Shown: one piece after another, positions 1 through 8,087 of the stretch
How positions within the stretch are numbered: the stretch's first letter is position 1
Layout of the letters: each line of letters opens with the position of its first letter
The notes under the pieces: generated by a model
Database searches by the model: none
The model's input: the letters and a program-made list of their open reading frames with translations, nothing else
Told to the model about the DNA's origin: nothing
Translations under genes and position numbers: made by a program
Assembly: GCA_949287685.1 (NCBI GenBank)
Contig: CASEHF010000006.1
Location: forward strand, 1 to 35,344
Direction of reading: 5' to 3'
DNA from: an uncultured Christensenella sp.
GTDB lineage: Bacteria > Bacillota > Clostridia > Christensenellales > UBA1242
Length of the DNA stretch: 35,344 nt

Positions 1-448
1 TAAAGGTGTAAGCAGTACCACTCTGGGCTTTTGTCTTTCCATCGGTTAAAGCAGCCGATTCCGTTGTCTTGCAGCTAGACCATGCAAATTTACCAGTTAT
101 AGTTGCGCCGTTTCCCCAAGCCAAACCTGATTTTGGGGTCAATGTGAATTGCCCAGACCAGTTATAATAAACTGTTTGTCCACTGGGTTTCGCTGCCAAT
201 GTGGAAGTTGCTATCGAAGCCGAACTAACATAGGTATTATCATAGTATATATAAATTTTACAGTTACTTTTATACCCACCGCTAGATGATGTACCTGTAA
301 CATTTGCGCTACTTACGGATGCTTCAGCAGCCTCGACAGGCTCGGTGCTATATGGAGAGTATGCAAAACCACAAACAGCGGCGATTAGGAGGGCTACACT
401 TAAAATCGCGCTGAGCATTATTACCGAACTGCGTGAAATTTTAGACAT
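1..448 (-). CDS. Secreted surface protein, partial (runs off left edge), paralogue of the next gene
   Basis: This reading frame starts at an ATG at 446-448 behind a strong AGGAGGTG ribosome binding site and stays open to the window edge, so only the first 149 residues are visible. It begins with a basic start (MSKISRSS), a hydrophobic segment at about residues 9-30 and the motif YSTEPVEAAEASVS, which looks like a signal peptide with cleavage near EAAE. The mature part contains YYDNTYVSSAS and NWSGQFTLTPKSGLAW, matching YVDDTYIQSCS and DWSGSLTLTPKIGNVW of the 704-residue protein encoded just upstream on the same strand. The 64-base gap between the two suggests co-transcription. Low-complexity Ser/Thr/Gly composition fits an extracellular protein. 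The function is unknown and no catalytic motif is seen. Confidence 0.85.
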   Translation of the reverse strand, partial: MSKISRSSVIMLSAILSVALLIAAVCGFAYSPYSTEPVEAAEASVSSANVTGTSSSGGYKSNCKIYIYYDNTYVSSASIATSTLAAKPSGQTVYYNWSGQFTLTPKSGLAWGNGATITGKFAWSSCKTTESAALTDGKTKAQSGTAYTF

Positions 449-512
449 ATTAAACACCTCCTATTTTTGATTTTTTACTTATTTTCTTATTCATTTTTAT
501 TGATTCTTTAAC

Positions 513-2627
513 CTATAGAATATCAGCGCCGTGGGTGGGGTCGTTTAGGTTGTCGTTAGCGCTGGAATTCGTTTCTTTTGGCTCGAAAACAGCGGTAACC
601 ACTTTGTCCTTTACCAAAGTATACGGTATATCCGCAACGCTATTATACCCTTCGAGAATCTCGCCATCAACTTGCCAGCCTGCGAAGTTGTACCCGCTGT
701 ATGCGACCGCAACGAAGTGAATCGACTCGTTATCGGTGGCATTGTAGTCAAAACCGACCATACGCGCCTCGCCGCCGAGTTCGGCAGTGACCACGGTGCC
801 ACTCACCCCGACACTACCGCCGCTACTGCTGGGCGGAATGCGGTAGTTAGGCTTTGAATTAATCAGTGAGAACACGACATTCGTATCGCCGTAGATTCTA
901 TCGAATTTGAGCAAGAAAATATTTGTGCTATCTTTTGCGACATAAGTTACGGTCTCCGCAGCAGCCACGCCGTACACTTCAGCCTTGTAGTAGTCTATCA
1001 CGACACTAACATCGTTGAAAATCATTGCGTAGACATAACTACCAGCCACTGGAGTCACGAGAATATTATACAGTCCCTCATCATCGATATAGACATCGAC
1101 CGTACCCTGCCCTGGAGACTGAATAGATGCGTTTACATTGTATTCAAGACCGAGTTCGTAGTCCAGTTGTACTGAGTGTGGTCCGATAGTAATATTTTCA
1201 AGAGAAATTGTAAGGCTGTTACCTTCTTTTGAATAAGTATAGTTAATTGTCCCATTACTAACCGCTACACTACCAGTGCAGTAACTTCCTTTAAAAGTAG
1301 TCTTTATTCCATCAATATACATTGTAAAGTTTTGGTCATTTGTAAAATTTGCTACGATTTGCGCAGAGAATGAAGAGAAATAATGTTCACGAGTTTGTGT
1401 AGTATCCTGCTCGCTGATAGTTAATGAAGACTTGTTAGAAGTAACCGACCACAATGTTGCATAAGTACCAGTAACATTAGTGTTGTTTTTAAGGACATTT
1501 ATGATTACGATTACCTGGTTATTGTTGCGATAACACTTGAAATCACAGTTTCCATTGCTAGTAAATGTCCCTGGATCAGTTAGCGGAATATCATTTACCG
1601 CAGTACCACCAACATTTAAAGTATTTATATAGTAATTAGTTTTAGCATCAAATGTATACCTCCACTGAGGATACCCATTTGCAGTCGTGGTGGCAACTGT
1701 TGCGGTACTGCTAGAGCCACTTGATATTGTAGCGGTAATAGTAGCAAAAGTGCCCGTTATAGTAAACCCCTTAGTCAAACTTTTGATAACTACAACAACT
1801 TTATTATTATTGTTGCGATAGCATTTATATTGGCAAGGTGTTATTGATGTAAAACTAGAGGGAGCACTACCTTCAATCGGAACAGCAATACCATCAATTG
1901 TAATTGTGGTAAAATAACTGCTATTGCTAGAAGTGTAAGTTATTGAAGATTCCGTACTCGCATTAATAGTATAATTTATACTCGATGTACTGACACTACC
2001 ACCGCTACCACTTCCTGATGTGTTAGCTTTTACTTCATAATAAAAATTACTAGAAGAAGTGGTAATTTTGAACACCCAAACATTATAAGTTGTTCCAGTG
2101 GTTGAACCACGAAAACCCTGTTCTTGCCAACCAGTATTATAGGTAAACGTATTTCCACTCCTAGTAAATGTATAACTACTACCACTAGCACTAGCATTAT
2201 AAGCAGCTGTTCGAGCAGTTGATAGAGAAGACTGCTGTAGCGAAGACCCTAAACGAGCAGTCAATGAGGAAGTGGAACGCCAAACATTTCCTATTTTTGG
2301 TGTTAAGGTCAATGAACCACTCCAATCAAAATAAGCAGAAGCTCTAGCACCATAATTACTTGTATAATCGCTATTAAAAGTAGGATAAGAAACAGAACAA
2401 GATTGAATATAAGTATCATCAACATATACGTAAATATACCAATATACAGTCTTATATGATGAATTATCTGGATTGCCATGAGCACTTCTACTAGCACTTA
2501 TCTCCGCCGCCTCTACAGGCTCGCTACTATATAGAGAGTAGGCGAAATTACAAACCGCGCCAATCAGCACTGCAATTCCTAAAATCGCGCATATTAAAAA
2601 GGCTGCCCCACGCGTGATTTTTGTCAT
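513..2627 (-). CDS. Large secreted repeat-containing surface protein
   Basis: This is a 704-residue exported protein of unknown function. Residues 8-30 form a hydrophobic signal or anchor segment, followed by YSSEPVEAAEIS, nearly the same as in the downstream paralogue. The body is rich in Ser, Thr, Tyr and Asn. Two internal repeats are visible: PCQYKCYRNNNNKVVVVIKS near 264-283 and NCDFKCYRNNNQVIVIINVL near 360-379, each followed by TGTFAT or TGTYAT and each with a conserved CxxxC pair. The C-terminal part (YNFAGWQVDG, then VVTAVFEPK, about 650-686) resembles the divergent InlB B-repeat/bacterial repeat fold of cell-surface proteins. There is no LPXTG sorting signal; the protein ends NDPTHGADIL. 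The start is supported by AGGAGGAAATT before the ATG. Adhesion or a cell-envelope role is an inference. Confidence 0.88.
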   Translation of the reverse strand: MTKITRGAAFLICAILGIAVLIGAVCNFAYSLYSSEPVEAAEISASRSAHGNPDNSSYKTVYWYIYVYVDDTYIQSCSVSYPTFNSDYTSNYGARASAYFDWSGSLTLTPKIGNVWRSTSSLTARLGSSLQQSSLSTARTAAYNASASGSSYTFTRSGNTFTYNTGWQEQGFRGSTTGTTYNVWVFKITTSSSNFYYEVKANTSGSGSGGSVSTSSINYTINASTESSITYTSSNSSYFTTITIDGIAVPIEGSAPSSFTSITPCQYKCYRNNNNKVVVVIKSLTKGFTITGTFATITATISSGSSSTATVATTTANGYPQWRYTFDAKTNYYINTLNVGGTAVNDIPLTDPGTFTSNGNCDFKCYRNNNQVIVIINVLKNNTNVTGTYATLWSVTSNKSSLTISEQDTTQTREHYFSSFSAQIVANFTNDQNFTMYIDGIKTTFKGSYCTGSVAVSNGTINYTYSKEGNSLTISLENITIGPHSVQLDYELGLEYNVNASIQSPGQGTVDVYIDDEGLYNILVTPVAGSYVYAMIFNDVSVVIDYYKAEVYGVAAAETVTYVAKDSTNIFLLKFDRIYGDTNVVFSLINSKPNYRIPPSSSGGSVGVSGTVVTAELGGEARMVGFDYNATDNESIHFVAVAYSGYNFAGWQVDGEILEGYNSVADIPYTLVKDKVVTAVFEPKETNSSANDNLNDPTHGADIL

Positions 2628-3041
2628 AATTTCCTCCTATTTTTACCGAATTTAGCCGCACCCTGCCCTTTTTATTTATTTAGTCAAGGCGTAAGTAATT
2701 ATAAAGTACATATTGTGGCGAACACTACGCACTTTTAGGGCTAAGATAGTTAGGCACTACCCCACTTCCGCAAACGATAACGAGGGAGAGAAGTACCCTA
2801 GGTCAACTCAAGATTAGTATAGACTAAATTCGACAAAATAACCACATTTATCACGAATTAGTATATCATTTTTATTAAGTTTTAGTAAAGCAAATCGCGT
2901 GCCACACTGAAAAATTTTTATAAAAAAACAAGCAAAATGCTTGACTTGTGCTTGTTTTTTAACAGGTTTTTACTATTTTTATAAGTTTTTGATTTTTTTA
3001 CTATACTATGTGGGCTGATAAGAGTACATTATGTTTTTTTA
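2628..3041. other. Divergent intergenic region with AT-rich leader
   Basis: This 414-base gap separates the leftward surface-protein gene from the repeats that precede the rightward Sel1 gene. It contains one bidirectional hairpin terminator (2923-2960). A possible leftward promoter lies near 2863-2892 (TTTACT, 18 bases, TATACT on the minus strand), which would leave a leader of about 230 bases before the surface-protein gene. I recognise no riboswitch class in that leader and no coding frame with a ribosome binding site. Confidence 0.5.
2923..2960. terminator. Bidirectional intrinsic terminator
   Basis: AAAAAACAAGCA at 2923-2934 pairs with TGCTTGTTTTTT at 2949-2960 around a 14-base loop. 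The A and T tracts at the stem ends give a U-run on either strand. It lies between divergent genes, not after a coding region. Confidence 0.7.
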
Positions 3042-3181
3042 AAGCGGAATAGATCCTTCGTCTAAAGGCGCTGCGGGTCGACACTCAGGATGCCTTCCCG
3101 CTCGCGGGAAGTCTGGCGCGTGAATGACTACTACAATTAGAAAAGCATACTCTCGCGCCAGCCCAGTACTCTCTGCCACTT
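3042..3181 (+). repeat. Dispersed repeat, subtype A (copy A1)
   Basis: The copy begins AAGCGGAATAGATCCTTCG and contains a CTCAGGATG core, a CCCGctcgCGGG hairpin, and an outer stem CTGGCGCG (3113-3120) with CGCGCCAG (3154-3161). The right end, CTCTGCCACTT, is an imperfect inverted copy of the left end. The same arrangement occurs at 24548-24683 and 34793-34931, and in left-truncated form at 29425-29531. Confidence 0.85.
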
Positions 3182-3182
3182 A

Positions 3183-3417
3183 AAGAGGAATGGATCCTTC
3201 GTCGAAAAGCGCTGCGGGTCGAGGCTCAGGATGACAATAATTTAATATTAGTGCTTCACTCGCGCCAGCCACACTCATCCACTTTTGTCGTATACTCGCC
3301 TAAACACCTCACTTTTCTCTACTATACAGTATATTAAGAGTACTTGTTCACTACCTATTACATTTATACCGGGTGTGTGCCTTCGCACTGCGGCTACGCA
3401 CCGCATCTATTCCGCTT
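3183..3417 (+). repeat. Dispersed MITE-like repeat, subtype B long form (copy B1)
   Basis: This copy starts AAGAGGAATGGATCCTTCG and ends TATTCCGCTT, an inverted copy of its start. The interior carries CTCAGGATGACAATAATTTA, a CGCGCCAGCC remnant and a GC-rich terminal segment (CTTCGCACTGCGGC and so on). Most of it can be aligned by eye with 24896-25120. It holds no credible coding frame. Confidence 0.8.
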
Positions 3418-3450
3418 GAAAATACTCGAGGGGTTTTGTTTGACATTTAA

Positions 3451-3479
3451 TTGACTTTTTAAATTAATTTTGATACATT
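3451..3479 (+). promoter_or_regulatory. Promoter of the Sel1-repeat gene
   Basis: TTGACT (3451-3456) and TACATT (3474-3479) are separated by 17 bases. The start codon follows 22 bases after the -10 element. Confidence 0.6.
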
Positions 3480-3501
3480 AAAAAGAAAAGCGAGGCGAAG
3501 T

Positions 3502-4299
3502 ATGGAAAATAAAAATTTAGTTGAAATCAATATTGAGGCGTTTAAGTGCGAAATGCGCACCTTTCCGTATGAAAAAATCACGGCGCCCGAAAAACTGGTC
3601 GCGGACTTAAACACCTTGAGTCCCGCCGACAAAAACAAAGCAGGGCTAGCACTTTACCTTGGGCACGGTATTCCGCGCGACCCCGAGCGTGCAAAACAGA
3701 TTTGGTTGGACACAAACGATGCCGAGGCGAAGTTATATCTTTCGGTAGACAAGTTTTTAGAAAACGACTTAAACAAAGGAGTTATTTACCTTGCCGAGGC
3801 GAGCAAACTAGGTCTCCCCACCGCGCAACTAAGGTACGCGTACTGTCTAATTCTAGGTATTGGAGTTGAAGCAAATCTCGAAAACGCGTACAAGATTTTT
3901 AAGAAACTAGCGAATGAGCAAGTGCCATGTGCAGTGTATTTTTTAGGCGCTATGCATATGACCCGCGAGCAAACACTCGTAGAGTATGACCCCAAGCGTG
4001 CGCAAGAATTACTAGACTGGTCGGTTAGTCACGGGTGCAAATTTGCGCAATTTGAGCAAGGGGTGGTCGACCTCCGCAAAGCCAAGACCGATGCCGCGAT
4101 TAAGCAGGCATATGGTCTAATCGCAGCCGCGGCGGAACAATACGAGCCACGGGCAATGTTTTACTACTCGCTTGCGCTTGCGCGCGGCGACCAAATTGAG
4201 AAAAATACCGTGTTGGCGCAAGAGTACCTTGATCGCTGTCTAGACCTAGGCTTTAGCCCCGCTGTTGATGCGGTGAAAGAAGCGGTGAAAAAATTATAA
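3502..4299 (+). CDS. Sel1-like (TPR-like) repeat protein
   Basis: This is a 265-residue, probably cytoplasmic protein made of Sel1-like helical repeats. The signatures are GLALYLGHGIPRDPERAKQ (about 48-66), YLAEASKLGLPTAQLRYAY, LGIGVEANLENAYKIFKKLA and MFYYSLALARGDQIEKN, in which small residues and Gly recur with the usual helix-turn-helix spacing. Sel1 repeats act as protein-interaction scaffolds; no enzymatic motif or signal peptide is present, so the partner and role cannot be named. The start is supported by a GAGGCG ribosome binding site. dut follows 118 bases later on the same strand, with DnaA-box-like sites in the gap. Confidence 0.85.
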   Translation: MENKNLVEINIEAFKCEMRTFPYEKITAPEKLVADLNTLSPADKNKAGLALYLGHGIPRDPERAKQIWLDTNDAEAKLYLSVDKFLENDLNKGVIYLAEASKLGLPTAQLRYAYCLILGIGVEANLENAYKIFKKLANEQVPCAVYFLGAMHMTREQTLVEYDPKRAQELLDWSVSHGCKFAQFEQGVVDLRKAKTDAAIKQAYGLIAAAAEQYEPRAMFYYSLALARGDQIEKNTVLAQEYLDRCLDLGFSPAVDAVKEAVKKL

Positions 4300-4315
4300 A
4301 GTATCACACAAAAAA

Positions 4316-4345
4316 TGTGGATAAGTGGAAAACTTTGGTGGATAA
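4316..4345 (-). promoter_or_regulatory. Two DnaA-box-like sites upstream of dut
   Basis: TGTGGATAA at 4316-4324 is the exact complement of the consensus DnaA box TTATCCACA. GGTGGATAA at 4337-4345 differs at one base. They have the same orientation and are 21 bases apart, about two helical turns. A role in DnaA control of dut is inferred. Confidence 0.5.
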
Positions 4346-4417
4346 CTACCAAAAACAGCGCTTAAACTATCAATTTTTAGCCATTAAGTGACATAAAACG
4401 CAATTTGGAGGAAAAAA

Positions 4418-4849
4418 ATGAAAGTAATTTTTGAAAAACTCACCCCTACCGCAAAAATACCCGAATACGCACACCCTACCGACTCTGGGCTCGACCTTTT
4501 TAGCGATGTAGATATAATCATTCCTGCGGGCGAGAGGCGGCTCGTTAGCACGGGTATACGCGCGTGCTTGCCCGAAAATACTGAGGGGCAGGTCCGTAGT
4601 AAAAGCGGATTGGCACTTAAATCGGGGCTAATGGTATTAAACAGCCCCGGCACAATCGACACAAACTATCGAGGTGAACTGCAAGTAATAATTTTTAACA
4701 CGAGCGACACGGACTATGCCGTATCACGCGGGCAGAAAATTGCACAGTTGGTCATATGCCCTTTTTACACTTGCGCAGTCGAGGAAGGCACCGTTTCCGT
4801 AGACACCGACCGCAGCGCTGGCGGCTTTGGCTCAACAGGGGTTAAATAG
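4418..4849 (+). CDS. dut: dUTP diphosphatase (dUTPase)
   Basis: This trimeric enzyme hydrolyses dUTP to dUMP and pyrophosphate, which keeps uracil out of DNA and feeds thymidylate synthesis. At 143 residues it has the usual length, and all five family motifs are visible: HPTDSGLDLFS (19-29), RSKSGLALK (60-68), GTIDTNYRGELQVIIFN (78-94, with the catalytic Asp and the conserved YRG), RGQKIAQLVI (104-113) and RSAGGFGSTG (132-141). Motif 1 has Ser where Ala is more common (DSGLDL). The start follows a GGAGG at ideal spacing. The stop codon overlaps the left end of an intergenic repeat. Regulation may involve the upstream DnaA-box-like pair. Confidence 0.97.
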   Translation: MKVIFEKLTPTAKIPEYAHPTDSGLDLFSDVDIIIPAGERRLVSTGIRACLPENTEGQVRSKSGLALKSGLMVLNSPGTIDTNYRGELQVIIFNTSDTDYAVSRGQKIAQLVICPFYTCAVEEGTVSVDTDRSAGGFGSTGVK

Positions 4850-5071
4850 TGGAATAGATTATTCGTTGCGTGGGCGGTGCGTAGCCGCAGTGCGTAGGCG
4901 CACGCCCGATAGATAAGTAAGGCTATTCGCTTTGCATAGTTGTCTACGGTTATTCTAGAATGTTTTAAGAGGAATAGATCCTTCGTCTAAAGGCTACGGG
5001 GGTCGGCACTCAGGATGACAATAATTTAATATTAGTACTACACACCGCACCAGCCACTATTCCTTTTGAAC
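4847..5071 (+). repeat. Dispersed repeat pair abutting the dut stop codon
   Basis: A first unit starts AGTGGAATAGATTATTCG, overlapping the TAG stop of dut, and contains GC-rich GTGCGTAGCCGCAGTGCG segments. A second subtype-B unit starts AAGAGGAATAGATCCTTCG at 4967. Its interior, CTCAGGATGACAATAATTTA, matches copies B1 and B3, and it ends at CTATTCCTTTT (about 5058-5068), an inverted copy of the start. There is no coding frame. Confidence 0.75.
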
Positions 5072-5135
5072 GCGTATAACTGCCTACACACCACACCGAA
5101 TAATTTTATTCGCTTTTAAAACTTAAATAAATGAT

Positions 5136-5176
5136 AAACAGCACCTTAAGAAGTTAGACACTTTGAGGTGCTGTTT
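5136..5176. terminator. Intrinsic terminator of the CAGCACC family
   Basis: AAACAGCACCT at 5136-5146 pairs with AGGTGCTGTTT at 5166-5176; a T-rich tract follows on the plus strand and TTTATCATTT on the minus strand. It lies between convergent genes (dut and the 329-residue gene) and can serve both. Confidence 0.8.
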
Positions 5177-5287
5177 ATATCTTTTTCATTTTGATTAATA
5201 TCTCATTTCTCGTTTCGCTTTAATTAATATTTCGTTTCTATTTTCATTTTAATAAATATTTTTATCTATAATATGGCAACTCAATTA

Positions 5288-6277
5288 TTATATAAAGTGC
5301 TCAACTTCGTACTTAAAATCGCGCTCGACTTTCCTTAACTTTTTATATGGGTTATGCAAAAACTTTATCACTTCGGGCGGCAAAGCAGTACGCAATTTAC
5401 GGACTGTTTCAAATAAAAGCAACCCATCGGTCCGCCCTAAGGCTGTATTAAAGTTCTTTATATTCTTAGCCGCATTTATAGCCGCTTTGGCATCTTGCTT
5501 GACAATTTTCCAAGCCTCATCAATAGACACGCCACAATCGCGCTCAAAGAAATCAAGTTCTGCATTTACTGCCATCATAGCGGCAGTGGCATCTTGCATT
5601 TCTTGCTGCCAATTCTGCATTGGCTCAACCAACTTCGAATACGCCTCATCTAATTTCACCACAAGGGGTTTTGGTAAAGTAAATTGCTTGCTCTGCTCTA
5701 TGTGCGACCTTGCCAAAATTCTACGAGAATCAATTCGCAAAACAGTGGACCTTAGCATATTAGTGATTTCGCTAAACTCATCCATTGCTTCGACATGCTT
5801 GTTAATCTCCTCTAAAAAATACATTTTTCGGTGGTCATCCTGCAGCGATAAGAAAAATTCCAACTCAACCGCCTCATCAAGCGAAATCTCCCCCAAGGCG
5901 CGCAAAGAGCGGGTCACCTCGTTCATAACTGGGTAACCATAGCGGCGCATTACACGGTAAAACTCTGCAAGGCGCTCCCTAAAAACCTCACGATTGTGTG
6001 CCAAGATATAATCATATTCCTCTTGAGTTAACTCTCTCGAATCATCTCCCTCATCTTGATTTACCACATCATCAAGCATTGTCACATAAATGCCATCGCG
6101 CTTGAACACGCCCTTTTTAATCAACTCATCCTCAAGATTATTGAGTTGCCCATCCTTAGCAGGCTCACGCTTTTCGTTATCCACAACCTCAATAAAGACC
6201 TTATCCTCATCGTTAAAAAACAAATCATCCTCAATAGTGTAGTCCTCTAAGTCTTTATCAAATTCATCTTTAGCCAT
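5288..6277 (-). CDS. Acidic, helical protein of unknown function
   Basis: I do not recognise this 329-residue protein. The first 90 residues are strongly acidic (EFDKDLEDYTIEDDLFFNDED near the start, then DEGDDSRELTQEEYDYILAH) and probably disordered. The rest is predicted by composition to be helical, with coiled-coil-like stretches (about 140-260: KMYFLEEINKHVEAMDEFSE, QNWQQEMQDATAAMMAVNAE) and a basic C-terminus (PYKKLRKVERDFKYEV). No signal peptide or membrane segment is seen, so it is probably cytoplasmic. The start is supported by GAGGAGTAGGAA before the ATG. It is transcribed alone from a good promoter at 6305-6333. Confidence 0.8.
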   Translation of the reverse strand: MAKDEFDKDLEDYTIEDDLFFNDEDKVFIEVVDNEKREPAKDGQLNNLEDELIKKGVFKRDGIYVTMLDDVVNQDEGDDSRELTQEEYDYILAHNREVFRERLAEFYRVMRRYGYPVMNEVTRSLRALGEISLDEAVELEFFLSLQDDHRKMYFLEEINKHVEAMDEFSEITNMLRSTVLRIDSRRILARSHIEQSKQFTLPKPLVVKLDEAYSKLVEPMQNWQQEMQDATAAMMAVNAELDFFERDCGVSIDEAWKIVKQDAKAAINAAKNIKNFNTALGRTDGLLLFETVRKLRTALPPEVIKFLHNPYKKLRKVERDFKYEVEHFI

Positions 6278-6304
6278 TTCCTACTCCTCAAATAGTTTTT
6301 AGCG

Positions 6305-6333
6305 ATTATATCACAAAATTTCATCTTTTTCAA
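6305..6333 (-). promoter_or_regulatory. Promoter of the 329-residue protein gene
   Basis: On the minus strand TTGAAA (6328-6333) and a perfect TATAAT (6305-6310) are separated by 17 bases, 28 bases before the start codon. Confidence 0.7.
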
Positions 6334-6533
6334 TACCCCTTTGTAAAAGTATTACTGTATCAAAGCGATACTTTTTGTTCCCACATAATTTAATTTAAAA
6401 GCCATATTTAATTACACAACTCAAAACCAACAAAAAACTCGAAAAGCCGAAGTCTATTATTAATAAATCATACAAAAAACTGCATTTTTATTTAAAATAA
6501 TCTAATTATTTCGCTATGCAGGGCATTTTTTAT

Positions 6534-6562
6534 TTGACTATAAACATAATTTAGCATATAAT
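6534..6562 (+). promoter_or_regulatory. Promoter of the tetR-degV operon
   Basis: TTGACT (6534-6539) and TATAAT (6557-6562) are separated by 17 bases, close to a consensus vegetative promoter. Confidence 0.8.
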
Positions 6563-6580
6563 AGTGAATGTAAATTCACT
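6563..6580 (+). promoter_or_regulatory. Palindromic operator, probably for the adjacent TetR regulator
   Basis: AGTGAAT (6563-6569) and ATTCACT (6574-6580) form perfect 7-bp arms around GTAA, directly after the -10 element and covering the predicted transcription start. This position suits autorepression by the TetR protein encoded 21 bases downstream. Confidence 0.65.
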
Positions 6581-6601
6581 TTTGAATTACAGGGATGAAA
6601 C

Positions 6602-7216
6602 ATGGCACAGTGTAAAAAAGAAAATATTCGCGAGGCAATTCTTGCTGAATCGCTCAAATTGTTTGCCAAGAATGGTTTTGATGAGACCACGGTAAAAGAC
6701 ATTGCTGAGCGCTGCAATATCTCGACAGGAAATGTGTATAAATACTTTGAAAACAAAGCAGATATATACGAAAACCTGATTTCGGATGAGTTTTTAGAGC
6801 AGTTGTATGACAAACTGGCGCAGCGCACTATGTATATTACCGAGTTGCAAGTTGGCGAGCCTGATACGGAAATTATAAAATGGTTTGATGAGGAATTCTA
6901 TCCGTTTATAATTAACAACGCGGACCGCTGTATAATTTTAAAAAACCACTACCTAGGGCACGATTATGATGAACGAATTGGCTACATAGTAAACAACTTG
7001 CTCGGTCATAAAAAGCGTGCTTTGTTTAGGCTAAATCGTGAAATACCTCCACATTTTTTGGACATTTCCGCAATGCTGATTGCCAGCAATGTGCAAATGT
7101 ATGTCCAAGTGCTAGAAAAAGACAAGCCCGATTCAGAAAAAATTGAATTATTAAAACTAATCGACAGATACCACATTGCGGGTATTGAGGAAATATTTAA
7201 GGAGATTAAAAAATGA
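6602..7216 (+). CDS. TetR/AcrR-family transcriptional regulator
   Basis: This 204-residue protein has a typical N-terminal TetR DNA-binding domain: REAILAESLKLFAKNGFDET (10-29), then the helix-turn-helix TVKDIAERCNISTGNVYKYF (30-49). The rest is the variable ligand-binding and dimerisation domain. TetR proteins usually repress their own operon and are released by a small ligand. A perfect palindrome over the promoter at 6563-6580 is the likely operator. The gene overlaps degV by four bases (ATGA), so the two are translationally coupled. Because DegV proteins bind fatty acids, an acyl-type ligand is a reasonable guess but not shown by sequence. The start is preceded by CAGGGATG. Confidence 0.93.
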   Translation: MAQCKKENIREAILAESLKLFAKNGFDETTVKDIAERCNISTGNVYKYFENKADIYENLISDEFLEQLYDKLAQRTMYITELQVGEPDTEIIKWFDEEFYPFIINNADRCIILKNHYLGHDYDERIGYIVNNLLGHKKRALFRLNREIPPHFLDISAMLIASNVQMYVQVLEKDKPDSEKIELLKLIDRYHIAGIEEIFKEIKK

Positions 7217-8046
7217 AATATCAAATTTTAGTAGACAGCAGTGCGGACATTATGCCCGACTATATAAAAAATGCCGAAATTGGCTTTAGCGTGATTCCTT
7301 TATCCATTTATGTCGGCGAAAAGGAGTTTGTGGACAACGCGGATCTAAATCCTATGGAAATGCTCCGCGAAATGCACGAAAGCAAAGAGCGCAGTCGATC
7401 TGCCTGCCCTAGCCCCGAGGCATGGGCGGCAAAATTTAAGGATGCTGATTACACCTTTTGTGTAACTATGACAAATCGCCTCTCAGGCACCTACAACTCC
7501 GCTTGTGTGGCGCGCGATATGGCAGAAAACAAGGAAAATATCCACATTTTCGACACCTTGGCAACCTCGGGCACGATGCAATTAGTCGTTGATAAAATTG
7601 TAGAACTAATCGAGTCAGGTGCAGAGTTTAGCGCCATTGTCCCCACAATTGAGGAATTTATCAAGTCGCGCAACTTGTTCTTTATACTACACCGCTTTGA
7701 TAACCTAGTCGCTAATGGGCGTATGTCGAAGTTCGCGGGCTTTATGGCAAAAACTCTAATCATTCGCCCCGTTTGTACCGCCAGCCCCGAGGGCACAATT
7801 GATATGGTGAGCAAATCTATAGGAGCACTCGGCGCGTATAAAAAACTCGTAGAACTCGCCAGTGCGCGCTGCGAGGACTTCAAGGACCGTAAACTTGTCA
7901 TCACTCACTGTGATAACCTCGAGGATGCCGAGAAAATACGCGATATGCTGCTCGCTGTCTACCCCTTTAAAGAGGTCGACATTCACGAAATGCGTGGGTT
8001 GTGCTCATACTACGCACTCGATAAAGGGCTAATCATTTGCTTCTAA
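7213..8046 (+). CDS. DegV family fatty-acid-binding protein (FakB-like)
   Basis: This 277-residue protein has the family length and features: the N-terminal ILVDSSADIMPDY (phosphate/carboxylate loop), VIPLSIYVGEKEFVD, the RSACPSPEAW segment corresponding to the conserved TSQPS region, FCVTMTNRLSGTYNSA (the conserved S-LSGTY motif), and GALGAYKKL near residue 200. Characterised DegV/FakB proteins hold a fatty acid so that the FakA kinase can phosphorylate it. No fakA is in this window. The gene is coupled to tetR by an ATGA overlap, which suggests a lipid-responsive operon. A terminator follows directly. Confidence 0.95.
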   Translation: MKYQILVDSSADIMPDYIKNAEIGFSVIPLSIYVGEKEFVDNADLNPMEMLREMHESKERSRSACPSPEAWAAKFKDADYTFCVTMTNRLSGTYNSACVARDMAENKENIHIFDTLATSGTMQLVVDKIVELIESGAEFSAIVPTIEEFIKSRNLFFILHRFDNLVANGRMSKFAGFMAKTLIIRPVCTASPEGTIDMVSKSIGALGAYKKLVELASARCEDFKDRKLVITHCDNLEDAEKIRDMLLAVYPFKEVDIHEMRGLCSYYALDKGLIICF

Positions 8047-8059
8047 AATAAAAATACAA

Positions 8060-8087
8060 AAAAAATCGCATTTTTTTGCGATTTTTT
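8060..8087. terminator. Bidirectional terminator between convergent degV and aminopeptidase genes
   Basis: AAAAAATCGCA (8060-8070) pairs with TGCGATTTTTT (8077-8087) around TTTTTT, with T tracts on both strands. It touches the stop codon of the aminopeptidase gene. A near-identical hairpin lies upstream of that gene at 9610-9637. Confidence 0.85.
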
